Shown one piece after another: positions 48,190 through 58,047 of a stretch of DNA of 64,000 nt. Numbering within the stretch: the stretch's first letter is position 1; each line of letters opens with the position of its first letter. The notes under the pieces were generated by a model, which made no database searches, had not been told where the DNA came from, and worked only from the letters and a program-made list of their open reading frames with translations. The stretch lies in contig WFMF01000481.1 of NCBI GenBank assembly GCA_011033025.1, positions 62,001 through 126,000 of the forward strand, in the 5' to 3' direction. The translations under genes and the position numbers were made by a program. Source of the stretch: Beroe forskalii (Eukaryota > Ctenophora > Nuda > Beroida > Beroidae).

Positions 48190-48395
48190 AAAAAACCCGA
48201 GGGCATCTGCCCGAAGGGCAGATGCCCTCGGCCCGAGGGGCCGAGGGCATCCGAGAGTCTGCATCCCCGGCCCGAAGGGCCGGGGATGCTGGCCGAGAGC
48301 ATCTGCCCGAAGGGCAGATGCCCTCGGCCCGAAGGGCCGAGGGCAGCCGAACAGGCCAGCAGTCCCGTCCCGAAGGGCCGGGACTGCTGGCCAGA
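48190..48395. repeat. Cluster of GC hairpins (CCCGAAGGGC cores), left arm
   Basis: Five or six adjacent perfect or near-perfect hairpins with GAA-type loops, for example GGGCATCTGCCCGAAGGGCA and CCCCGGCCCGAAGGGCCGGG, each with ~10-14-bp stems. The right arm keeps only two or three (52755-52860), so this block is asymmetric between arms. Confidence 0.85.
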
Positions 48396-48839
48396 CACTC
48401 CAAACAAGCCGGTAGTACCAGCATGAAGTGCTAAGAGTGGTAGCGGAACCGTTTTTCAAGTATTGAAAAATACGTTTGCCAGCGCCTATTATATAAAAAT
48501 ACAGTAAATCGCGAAAATCGCGATTTTCGAGTCGCGTTTTTAACATGTTAATTTAATCTGTTGGTCATGAAAATTTGTACAGGCGTAGTCCATAACAAGA
48601 ATAACAAACCCTGAAAATTTCATGAAAATCGACCGCGTAGTTTTCTCGCAATAAATTACCAAAAAAACGCTATTTTATCAAAAATTAGAACATGGACTAC
48701 GACCCGACCCGACCCGACTCGATGATAAAAATAGTGTTTGAGTGTTCTCGAGAACCATAAAAGATAGAATCATAATCTAAACGGCATATGAAACTTAAGA
48801 ATAGTGTGCGTGCATTAGGCCATATGAAATTTTAAAATG

Positions 48840-49640
48840 ACAAGTCCTTATTTGGTTAATTGGCCAATTAAAGTAATTATCGCGTATAACTCCAAAAGTA
48901 AAAATGATAGCGACTTAATTCTAACAGCATCATTAACTTAAGCCAAAATCACGATTTGTAAGTTTGATTTAAGTACCGGTTGCCAACCGCTTAATTAGTT
49001 AATTGTCCAATTAAAGTAATTATCGCTTATAACTCAAGAAGTAAAAATGATAGCGACTTAATACCAACGGCATCAGTAACTAAAAACAAAATTACGAGAT
49101 GCACGTTTAATTTAAGTAACTGTTGCCAACCGCTTAATTAGTTAATTGACCAATTAAAGTAATTATCGCTTATAACTCAAGAAGTAAAAATGATATCGAC
49201 TTAATTCCAACGGCATCAGTAATTAAAAACAAAATTACGAGATGCACGTTTAATTTAAGTACCAGCTGCCCGCCGCCTAATTATTTAATTGGCCAATTAA
49301 GGTAATTATCGCCTACAACTCAAAAAGTAAGAATGATAGCGACTTAATTTCTACGGCATCAGAAACTTACGTCGAAATTACGATTTATTCGTTTAATCTA
49401 AGTACCGGTTGCCCGCTGCTTAATTAGTTAATTGGCCAATTAAAGTAATTATCGCCTATAACTCAAAAAGTAACAATGATAGCGACTTAATTTCTACGGC
49501 ACGAGTAACTTACGTTGAAATTACGATTTATTCGTTTAATTTAAGTACCGGGTGCCTGCCGCTTAATTAGTTAATTGGCCAATTAAAGTAATTATCGCAT
49601 ATAACTTGAAAGTTCTTGGCAGTAGCAATTATCACAATTT
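48840..49640. repeat. 143-bp tandem repeat, left arm
   Basis: The word CCAATTAAAGTAATTATCGC recurs at 48864, 49007, 49150, 49293, 49436 and 49579, giving a constant 143-bp period. The units also share AAAAATGATAGCGACTTAAT and ACGGCATCAGTAACTTA. The mirrored array is at about 51560-52320 in the right arm. Confidence 0.9.
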
Positions 49641-49678
49641 GAACTGATTGTCGTAAGTTTCATGCCAAAAAAGAGTGA

Positions 49679-50338
49679 TATGGATAGCCAAAAACAATTG
49701 AAAATTGTTTGGGTTACGCAACCACTCAGTACCTAAAATTATACGATTAAAACTATTGATATGAGTTTAAATCGCAGCCTGTCCGTGGCGGTGTGCTTTG
49801 GTTACTAAGAAATATCTTGGTCACGCATATGATGTGAGCTTATTGCACAGTACACCCGTAAAAACGTTCTACTTCATTCTTGTCGAATATCTTCACAATC
49901 GCGATGTTGTCTCAACCATGATAAGTGTGACTTCGTGTTTCCTAACGGCATTATTAAAGTAGTGGACTCATTTTTTACATTGCAATCGCCCTCAAAGTCG
50001 CTAAAAGATGACGATTTCAATCATCAAATAGGGATGAACGTACGATTAATTTCAGCATGGGTCCAAGCCTTTTCACGTGAAAACACACTTCAAAGAATGC
50101 TAGAAATTATAGGTACTTTCTTTTACGCGTCCACTCACGCTTAATTAGTTAACTGAAGGAGATTCAAACGGCAGTGAGTTGATGAATGTTAAGTTCTGCT
50201 TAATTCTTAGTAACCAAAGCACACCCGCCACGGACAGGCTGCGATTTAAACTCATATCAATAGTTTTAATCGTATAATTTTAGGTACTGGAGTGGCTGCG
50301 TAACCCAAACAATTTTCAATTGTTTTTGGCTATCCATA
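49679..50338. repeat. Inner palindromic module, left arm
   Basis: A ~130-bp inverted repeat at both ends (TGGATAGCCAAAAACAATTG to about 49812, and its complement from about 50205 to 50338) surrounds ~390 bp. This looks like a separate terminal-inverted-repeat unit inside the larger arm. Its interior (49920-50144) is open on the plus strand (FPNGIIKVVDSFFTL, then FSRENTLQRMLEIIGTF). The counterpart in the other arm (50997-51209, minus) keeps the same translation with a handful of changes, but upstream frames differ. No family recognised. Confidence 0.75.
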
Positions 50339-50811
50339 GAATTTTATTAAATTCAATGTTATTTAATTAAATTTAATGTTATTTAATTTAATTAATGTTA
50401 ATGTTTTTTAGTTAAATGTTATTAAATCTAATGTTATTGAATTTAATGTAATTGAATTTGATGTGATCAAATTTACTGCCATCAAATTTAATGTCATTAA
50501 ATTTAATGTAATTAAATCTAATTTTATTGTTGACTATCATGGGGATCCCGATATTTTATAATTGAGATACTTAACCGCCGACACTTTTACCACAAGTCAC
50601 CGTTCCTATAATTTAATCTTAAAGTCTTGAAGATTAAAATCTTTAAGATTGAATTATACGAACATTGACTTGTGGTAAAAGTTTCCGCGGTATAGTATCT
50701 CAATTATAACATATCCGGATCCCTATTTAATTCTGTCCCACGATAGTTAATTGATTTTGCTTCTCTTAAATTGGCTCGAAGCACTTTATTGAAATTTTAT
50801 ATAACTAAATG

Positions 50812-51473
50812 GATAGCCAAAAACAATTGAAAATTGTTTGGGTTACGCAGCCACTCCAGTACCTAAAATTATACGATTAAAACTATTGATATGAGTTTAA
50901 ATCGCAGCCTGTCCGTGGCGGTGTGCTTTGGTTACTAAGAATTAAGCAGAACTTAACATTCATCAACTCACTGCCGTTTGAATCTCCTTCAGTTAACTAA
51001 TTAAGCGTGAGTGGACGCGTAAAGAAAGTACCTATAATTTCTAGCATTCTTTGAAGTGTGTTTTCACGTGAAAAGGCTTGAGCCCATGCTGAAATTAATC
51101 GTACGTTCATCCCTACTTGATGATTGAAATCGTCATCTTTAGCGACTTTTGAGGGCAATTGCAATGTAAAAAATGAGTCCACTACTTTAATAATGCCGTT
51201 AGGAAACACGAAGTCACACTTATCATGGTTGGAGTGACAACATCGCGATTGTGAAGATATTCGACAAGAATGAAGTAGAACGTTTTTACGGGTGTACTGT
51301 GTAATAAGCTCACATCATAGGCGTGACCAAGATATTTCTTAGTAACCAAAGCACACCGCCACGGACAGGCTGCGATTTAAACTCATATCAATAGTTTTAA
51401 TCGTATAATTTTAGGTACTGAGTGGCTGCGTAACCCAAACAATTTTCAATTGTTTTTGGCTATCCATATCACT
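50812..51473. repeat. Inner palindromic module, right arm
   Basis: Reverse-complement partner of 49679-50338. It has the same terminal ~130-bp inverted repeats and the same open segment on the minus strand (50997-51209). Confidence 0.75.
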
Positions 51474-51559
51474 CTTTTTTGGCATAAAACTTACGACAAT
51501 CAGTTCAAATTGTGATAATTGCTACTGCCAAGAACTTTCATGCACTAAACGTGAGAATT

Positions 51560-52320
51560 ACGTCGCTATCATTTTGACTTTTTGAGTTATAGGCGATAAT
51601 TACATTAATTGGTCAATTAACTAATTAAGGGGTTGGCAACCGATACTTCGACTAAACGAATTATTCGTAGTTTTGGCTTAAATTGATGATGCCGTTGAAA
51701 TTGAGACGCTAACATTTTTACTTTTTGAGTTATAGTTAATTAAGCGGCGGGCAACCGGTACTTAGATTAAACGAATAAATCGTAATTTCGACGTAAGTTA
51801 CTCGTGCCGTAGAAATTAAGTCGCTATCATTCTTACTTTTTGAGTTATAGGCGATAATTACTTTAATTGGCCAATTTACTAATTAAGCGGCGGGCAACCG
51901 GAACTTAGATTAAAAGAATAGATCGTAATTTCGACGTAAGTTACTGATGCCGTAGAAATTAAGTCGCTATCATTCTTACTTTTTCAGTTATAGGCGATAA
52001 TTACTTTAATTGGCCAATTAACTAATTAAGCGGCGCGCAACTGGGACTTAAATTAAACGAATAAATCGTAATTTCGACGTAATTTAATGATGTCGTTGGA
52101 ATTCAGACGCTATCATTCTTACTTTGTGAGTTATAGGCGATAATTACCTTAATTGGCCGATTAATTAATTAAGCGGTTAGCAACCGGTACTTAAATTAAA
52201 CGAATAAATCGTAATTTCGACGTAAGTTAATGATGTCGTTGGAATTCAGACGCTATCATTTCTACTTTTTGAGTTATACGCGATAATTACTTTAATTGGC
52301 CAATTAACCAATTAAGGAAT
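51560..52320. repeat. 143-bp tandem repeat, right arm
   Basis: Mirror of 48840-49640 with one unit partly deleted near 51735. Confidence 0.85.
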
Positions 52321-53259
52321 TATCATTTTAAAATTTAATATGGCCTAGTGCACGCACACTATTCTGAAGTTTCATATGCCGTTTAGATTATAATTCTATC
52401 TTTTATAGTTCTCGAGAACACTCAAACACAATTTTTATCATCGAGTCGGGTCGGGTCGTAGTCCATGTTCTAATTTTTGATAAAATAGCGTTTTTTTGAT
52501 AATTTATTGTGAGAAAACGACGTTGTCGACTTTCATGAAATTTACAGGGTTTGTTATTCATGTCATGGACTATGTCTGTGCAAATTTTCGTGACTAACGG
52601 ATCAAATTAACAGGTTGAAAGCGTGACTCGAAAATCGCGATTTTCGCGATTTACTGTATTTTTATATAATAGGCGCTGGCAAACGTATTTTTCAATACTT
52701 GAAAAACGGTTCCGCTACCACTTTTAGCACTTCATGCTGGTACTGCTGGCTTGTTAGGGCCAGAAGTCCCCGGCCCTTCGGGCCGGGACTGCTGGCCTAT
52801 TGCCTCGGCCCTTCGGGCCGAGGGAGCCCGCCTCGGGCAGATGCCCTCGGGTTTTTTTCCGTGGCTGCGGGCGCTTGCCAGCGCCCTGATAGGTCATAAA
52901 AATATAAATCTGATACTAGTTGCATTTGAAATTTAAATACCAGATATTATAAATTATAATGATCAGAATCATCTCAAAACACTTCCCAGCATAAAAACTG
53001 TTAGCTTCCTTACATCCAACCAGTCGAATTCAACGTGTTGCTAATGTTAACGTTATACTGTTAAGTGGAGTACACACGTTCTAATTTTGCAAGGAAGTTA
53101 TTTAAGAGAAAGCTTGAAGTGAAAACCTATTCACCAATTTCAGTATAAATCAACTGACTGGTGTAAATTGTAATAGAAAGATATTAACTTCGATTTTTTC
53201 ATCTCCATGCATAACAACAACTTTAAACCCCATGACATTAAAATTCCACCTGTTTCAAC

Positions 53260-53547
53260 TCTACATTTTCCCATCTGAAGGTGAAATACAAATGGGAGTA
53301 TCTATAATAGCCCCACTATACCATTGTATTACCATAAGTTCCCACAAGCCTCATTCCCATTATGTTCCCACAAGTTCCCACCTGAAGGTAGACTACGTGG
53401 GCGGGGGGGGTTTTTCCCAAGTAGACTACACTGTGTTAGAGTATCTTATAGTTCACTCCCACTGTGTTCCCGCAAGTCCCACTCCCACTGTGTTCCCACA
53501 AGTTCCCACTCCCACTGTTCCCACAAGTTCCCACTTTAGGTTCCCAC
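53260..53547. repeat. Tandem copies of an exon end with its splice donor
   Basis: The exon terminus and donor at 53541-53580 (plus strand TTCCCACCTGAAGGTAGACT) is repeated at 53378-53400 and, diverged, at about 53267-53285. The inner exon text (AGTAGACTAC...AGAGTATCTT) recurs at 53421-53450. Between them is a CCCACAAGTTCCCACT-type simple repeat. At least one extra copy keeps the CTTCAG/GTGGGAA donor intact. Confidence 0.75.
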
Positions 53548-53721
53548 CTGAAGGTAGACTACAGATGAGAGTATCTTGTATCGGAGTCCTATTCCCCCCA
53601 CTCCCTCATGAGGTGTCAGTTCGTCTCTAAGGTCTCTGGTTGCTGGCCACCCTGCTAACGCGTGCTTGAAGAGCCACAACAACTCATTCTCAGCCGAGGG
53701 AGCCGTCACAAGGTCCTCCAC
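53548..53721 (-). CDS. ANKFN1: ANKFN1/wide awake, exon 58 codons
   Basis: The acceptor CCCACAG and donor CTTCAG/GTGGGA enclose exactly 58 codons in phase 0, matching the neighbours. It encodes VEDLVTAPSAENELLWLFKH, then a helical stretch, ending LRYKILSSVVYLQ, which joins directly to DYLNCVDLG of the last exon. This corresponds to the family region 'LLWF.KL...W.D...L'. The sequence past the donor remains open for a few codons, so intron retention would add only a short tail. Confidence 0.8.
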
Positions 53722-55063
53722 CTGTGGGAGAATCATGGTTTAGTGGGCAAGTTGGAAACATTAAATGACACGAGAATCAGAAAGACAGAAGTTTTCGAAA
53801 TCCATGAGATTTTCGTCAGCAGCTGAGGGCGAAGGACGGAAAGATGGTCAAAATGAGTGGTGTCAGAGGAGTGAGGAGAGGAGGCGTCTTTAGTCATTTC
53901 CTTGGGAGTTCAGGGATATGACTTCTGTTATAAACAGAAGTACATACACTTACAGAAGTAGATACACAGATAAGTCCAGATACACAAATAAGTTCAGAGA
54001 TTGACCGGACTGGAAACTATTAGTATTAGTATTTGATTGTTGAAGTGAAATGAACTATTTCTTTCACTGGGAATTAAGGTCGGGACTGCGAATGACAGAG
54101 AATCGAACAGAGGCTCTGCCCATATTTGTGGCAATATTTAGGTACCATGGATTCCAACGTGAATGTAAAATGATCCGTATAAGATCATATTACCATTATT
54201 GGACAATTTATTAGGACACCAGAGTTTACGATAAATCGCCGAAATTCTCATTCCGTAAATATGCCTTGTAAGGATTTGGAGGTACTAAACAACATAACTA
54301 TTCTAACATTCGAACAGGCATTAACTTCATTTCATAATCTTAGATTATTTCAATGAATTACTATAGTAATACTACAGTAATTCATGTGGTTAAGTTATTG
54401 AAATAATCTAAGATTATCAAATGAAGTTAATACCTGTTCTAACTTTAGAATAGTTATGGTGTTTAGATCCCCAAATCCTAAAAGGAATATTACGAGGTGA
54501 GAATCTTGGCGATTTAGTATAGTATCTACAACATATAACTTCAAGTTAACGATATACCTATGCCAATGGAATATGCTCTACGTTGGTTACTCAAGTTTAT
54601 TAATATTTAACGTAAATTCTTAAATTAGATTGATTCCACACCCGATTTTCAATCAGCGTCGTCAACCCCATTTAAGATATTCTCTCGTAACTCAGGTATC
54701 TATCAAAGTAAATTTGCTGATTTATAAGTGTGTTCTAGTACAATTCAACTAGCGTCGAAGTGTCTTCGATTAGGAGGTTAACATTCAAAAGTCAGAGCTG
54801 GGACGTTGCCAACTGCCATATTTCAGTGAAACCAACGGGCAAGTTTAATAATTTTGGAAATAGAGCATTTAAATCTTGTCGGAACTTACTCAGTTTAACA
54901 GGCCAAAATTGAGCATTCATTATTAATTCATTATTAATTATTCAGTTGACAGCAGCTCGACAGGACTTAAATGTTTTCCAGGATAATGAGACTATCCGGT
55001 GGAGAGGGGGAATGGAATTCGGATTTTAATTATCAGTCAAATTCGTAGCTACATTTAGCTAAC
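53722..55063 (-). other. Intron of ANKFN1-like gene
   Basis: Spliced out between GAG/GTTAGC (donor after exon 55064-55145) and CCACAG. It holds a small foldback element at 54231-54517 and otherwise AT-rich DNA. Confidence 0.7.
54231..54517. mobile_element. ~287-bp foldback (MITE-like) in intron
   Basis: Inverted arms start ATAAATCGCCGAAATTCTCA and end near TGAGAATCTTGGCGATTTAG, pairing over ~125 bp with small mismatches. The centre is at about 54370-54385 (ACTATAGTAATACTACAGTA). No clear target duplication. Confidence 0.65.
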
Positions 55064-55145
55064 CTCTACAGCTGGGATCTTGTCGAATTCACTGAGCAGA
55101 ATCCTGCCGTTATCTGTGTAGTGGAGAACCCCAAGATAAAGCGCC
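55064..55145 (-). CDS. ANKFN1: ANKFN1/wide awake, exon 82 bp
   Basis: The acceptor TATTCTCAG, one base completing the split Arg codon, then ALYLGVLHYTDNGRILLSEF and DKIPAVE to donor GAG/GTTAGC. This block is very close to the vertebrate ANKFN1 block that follows FVKTLKR (family 'GLYIAV..Y.DN.ILV....IP.VE'). Upstream of it, the acceptor with the first exon bases is tandemly copied (55146-55290). Confidence 0.8.
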
Positions 55146-55292
55146 CTGAGAATAGACAGAGTCAAAGTACCCTACTAACCAAGATACAGCGCCCTGAAAA
55201 TAGACAGAGTCAAAATACCCAACTAACCATGTTACAGCGCCCTGAAATAGACAGTGCCAAAATCATCAACTTGCTAGAATAAAACGCCCTAG
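55141..55292. repeat. 48-bp tandem repeat of a splice acceptor
   Basis: Copies of GCGCCCTGAAAATAGACAGA start at 55141, 55189, 55237 and, decayed, about 55284. On the gene's strand each reads CTGTCTATTTTCAGGGCGCT, i.e. polypyrimidine tract, AG and the first exon bases. The first copy is the real acceptor; the second and third look usable. Confidence 0.8.
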
Positions 55293-55496
55293 AGACAAAA
55301 TACCCAATCACTGCAGAACTCCGTTTCTATTATATCAATACTTATGATTATTATCAAGTACAGTCTATTCAATGACAATTGTCATTCATGATAACCATGA
55401 TAGAGATTGCTCTTGTTACCCTGGAGTTTACACTGAGACTAAAGGTCTCTTACAAAATGTTGCTCAAAGTTATGCTCCATCATACAGAAACAATAG

Positions 55497-55535
55497 GCGC
55501 GTCGACCTAACCCTAACCCTAAGTCCTAACTAGAA
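55497..55535. repeat. Short CCCTAA-type tract
   Basis: CCTAACCCTAACCCTAAG followed by a degenerate copy. It is too short to indicate a telomere and lies inside an intron. Confidence 0.6.
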
Positions 55536-55589
55536 ACCAATAACCATCGCCTATTGAAAGGTTTAGTAACGAGTAAAAATTACTAAACG

Positions 55590-55670
55590 TCATATTACAC
55601 ACGAGGGCCGAAGGCCCGAGTGTGTAATATGGCATTGAAAAACCGAGGCCGAAGGCCGAGGTTTTATATC
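55590..55670. repeat. Two adjacent GC-core hairpins
   Basis: A palindrome runs from about 55594 (TATTACACACGAGGGCCGAA) to 55630 (GGCCCGAGTGTGTAATA). A second, AAAACCGAGGCCGAAGGCCG to GGTTTT, lies at about 55639-55665. Both have GAA loops like the GC hairpins at 48190. The flanks also carry TTTAGTAA/TTACTAAA inverted words. Confidence 0.75.
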
Positions 55671-56834
55671 TGAGTTAGTAATTTTGCGAGTTATTAAACT
55701 GAATTATGTTTTACTCAGAAAAATGGCAATATTTTCAAACACAAGGAAATGTTTTAAATTAAGATTTGAAGGTACAGTTTGCTCAACTGTGCGAAATAAA
55801 TTACGCACTGTTCTACTCACTGTAAATTATTATGACCTACAGTGCGTAATAAATCCGGATTTCGGAACTACAGTGCGTAATAATTTATTGCGCACGGTAC
55901 CCTGGTGCCTATAGGGTTTTTGAATACATAGCATAAACACGCCTTGGAGGTGCATAATTCTCCTGTACGACCTGAGAACAGTAGCGTTTTGGTGCAGTTG
56001 TCGGTAGGCCCTGAGAATATGTAACAGAACATTATTAGAACTTGAAAATTCGACAAGAGGGCCTTGACAATGGTGTCATGACCTTTGTATCATGGTGTAA
56101 CGTGTAGTGGGAGGAATAGTGCGACTTAAGTATAGTGGGCTTAAGAATCCCCATATTTTCGTTCCCTAAGAGGCTGTAATCAAATATAAATGATTTTTGA
56201 CAAGTGACATTTTACTTTCCTATAAAATTCAGACCTCCAAAACCGTTGGATGGTTGTCGTGGTAACCCCCTGCTAAATTGGGTGTGGTCAGCCGATTTTG
56301 TCACAGCCATTTTTTTCAGTTCGAACCAACGTAACTTAACCTCACGCAGTCCGAAACAACCTTATTCTAACTTGGAATTAACAAAATTTACGTCTTTCTT
56401 AATTTGTACAAATCATTGACGTAAACTCATGTGCTGAAATTCCCTCTCAGCTGACGACAATAGTAGCACGATATTAATAAGTAATATCAGTTATATCGTT
56501 GAGTACTAAATGGCAGTTTCTAAATGCTTAAATGCTTAAATGCTTAAATGTTTGGAAGGAACATGGAACAATTCAGGGATGACAACTTGCCCCACTTCGA
56601 TTAATGAAACATGCAGCAATTTCATGACACCAATTTAACAAGAATTTAGAGCTTTTAAAGCTAAGTTTCGTAACCTCGTAACGACATTATCGGCAAACGC
56701 TTATTTAACGCGTATTTTAACCAGAGGAGAGTATAACTATCAATAATTCTCAACAGGTCCTGCTGAGAATTATTGTCCCACACATAAATGATTCTCACAC
56801 ATAAAGAAGTAAATATTTCTCGTATCATATGTAC

Positions 56835-57044
56835 CTGTTGAGAGTCTTCACGAATTTGGGTGCAGTGAAGATGCGACTCAGACTCCTGTTGCGGTTCTTA
56901 TACTTGGAGGGGGTCTGGGAGAGGAGTGTGGGGAAGAGGAAGGTGAATTGCATGCGGAGGTCGGAGAGGATGTTAGAGCACCGACTCATGTGGGAAAGCG
57001 TGTCAGGAGGAGGGTGGGAATCTGACCAGTGGGAGAGAATACAC
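56835..57044 (-). CDS. ANKFN1: ANKFN1/wide awake, exon 210 bp
   Basis: The acceptor TTTTCCAG and donor CAACAG/GTACAT enclose 1 + 69 codons + 2 bases, keeping phase with both neighbours. It encodes CILSHWSDSHPP, a helix (LSHMSRCSNILSDLRMQFTF) and the conserved end NRSLSRIFTAPKFVKTLNR. The family has the same 'SRSL..LF....KFVKTLKR' at the junction to the next block. The linker is Ser/basic and follows the FN3 domain. Confidence 0.8.
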
Positions 57045-57278
57045 CTGGAAAAACACGGCATCAGTAACGCAGGAAGTCAGGCGAGTGTGTGCAATGAGGG
57101 TTTATGTCAAGGTTGGCAGTTGCATTTGGTGGATTGAGGGCAAGTGCAGAAAAGAAGTGAATTACTGTGGAGAGTGGTGGTAGGAAGAATTAAATTCAAT
57201 GTCAGTCTTTGACAACCCATTCTGAAGAGGAAACACTACTTCAATGAGCTCAACAGCATACTGAGTGGCCTCCTTTAC

Positions 57279-57349
57279 CTGATCGTTTGAGAGGGTGTAC
57301 CGAATCCTTTCACATTACCAGCCTGAACCTTGAAGTAGTAAGCAACTCC
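57279..57349 (-). CDS. ANKFN1: ANKFN1/wide awake, FN3 second half
   Basis: Acceptor CCTCAG, donor ATCAG/GTAAAG. Encodes GVAYYFKVQAGNVKGFGTPS then QTI and a split Arg. The Y-Y-F-K-V-Q-A-x-N-x-K-G-F-G motif is the classic F-G strand region of a fibronectin type III domain, and N-x-KG-x-G-x-P is characteristic of ANKFN1. Confidence 0.85.
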
Positions 57350-57557
57350 CTGAGGAAAAACATCATAAAAATCCAATACAAAAAAATCTAACATGGCCTT
57401 CCCAAAAAATCTAACAAAACCTCCATAAAAATCCGATGAACACAAATCCAACATAAATGTTATAAATCTTAGTCAACTTAGATTCGCAGAGCTTTCAAAG
57501 CAGATATTCAACGAACTTGCTTGATATGTGTAATTTATATTGATGGTGTATACTTAC

Positions 57558-57655
57558 CTTGTTGAGCCCCGATATCAGGTGGGAGAGGTAATTAGCAGCC
57601 GATACTATCTCGGTGTGAACGTCACTCATCAGATTAGGACAGGTGCTCCACTGTA
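57558..57655 (-). CDS. ANKFN1: ANKFN1/wide awake, FN3 middle
   Basis: Acceptor ATCTTGCAG, donor AAG/GTAAGT (strong). Encodes QWSTCPNLMSDVHTEIVSAA and NYLSHLISGLNK, the C'-E strands of the FN3 fold (family 'KVEWS...F....'). It begins with two bases of a split codon, so at least one upstream exon exists. Neither the FN3 N-terminus nor the ankyrin repeats were found up to 64000; they must lie beyond the window or in exons I could not recognise. An alternative acceptor 5 bp downstream (TACAG) would break phase. Confidence 0.75.
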
Positions 57656-57719
57656 CTGCAAGATACGAAACATATTATGCTTTTTACGTTATGAAAACGT
57701 CAATCTTACATATAAATAC

Positions 57720-57999
57720 GTCATACATACGTACATTATACATACATACTTATATACATACATACATACATACATACATACATACATACATACATACATA
57801 CATACATACATACATACATACATAAATACATACATACATACAAATACATACATACATACATACATACATACATACATACATACATACATAGTACATACAT
57901 ACATACATACATACATACATACATACATACATACATACATACATACATACATACATACATACATACATACATACATACATACATACATACATACATACA

Positions 58000-58030
<31 letters not shown>

Positions 58031-58040
58031 CACATACATA
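57720..58040. repeat. (CATA)n microsatellite, ~320 bp
   Basis: Nearly uninterrupted tetranucleotide CATA/TACA with a few variants (CAAATACATA, AGTACATACA). It lies just upstream of the FN3 exon, in the presumed intron. All-frame open translations (HTYI / CMYV repeats) are by-products. Confidence 0.98.
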
Positions 58041-58047
58041 CTATTTC

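Larger units (their letters stand above)
48158..52888. mobile_element. 4.7-kb foldback element (two ~2.1-kb inverted arms)
   Basis: The outermost sequence is CAGGGCGCTGGCAAGCGCCC at the left and its complement at the right. The arms (about 48158-50340 and 50812-52888) are reverse complements over essentially their full length with scattered differences, around an AT-rich spacer of ~470 bp. Each arm in order: GC-hairpin block, a ~50-bp AT segment with AATCGCGATTTTCG, a 143-bp satellite, then an inner palindromic module. I found no convincing target duplication; the flanks read CCTAT-TAAAT at the left and ATAGG at the right, so the inverted repeat may once have extended 5 bp further. No transposase is recognised. 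Confidence 0.8.
47952..53547 (-). other. Last intron of ANKFN1-like gene (5.6 kb)
   Basis: Bounded by donor CAG/GTGGGA (53547 downward) and acceptor CACCAG (ending 47952). It is almost entirely filled by the 4.7-kb inverted repeat at 48158-52888. The parts at 47960-48157 and 52890-53230 are plain AT-rich DNA. The donor side (53260-53547) carries copies of the exon end. Confidence 0.7.
55293..56834 (-). other. Intron of ANKFN1-like gene
   Basis: Lies between donor CAACAG/GTACAT and the acceptor at 55146. Apart from the hairpins and CCCTAA tract, no further exon or gene is seen. Plus-strand open frames of 62-76 codons are unsupported. Confidence 0.6.

Noticed and set aside
48111..48546. Overlapping open frames on both strands in the GC hairpin block
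   Set aside because: The palindromic GC hairpins keep all frames open; four mutually overlapping frames cannot all be real and none has a family.
48150..52896. 8-bp target duplication for the giant foldback
   Set aside because: The flanking 8-mers (TATTAAAT and ATAGGTCA) do not match; only an inverted CCTAT/ATAGG is seen, so I do not assign a transposon superfamily.
55497..55535. Interstitial telomere or chromosome-end fusion
   Set aside because: Only two to three CCCTAA units in an intron; far too short to argue for a fusion.
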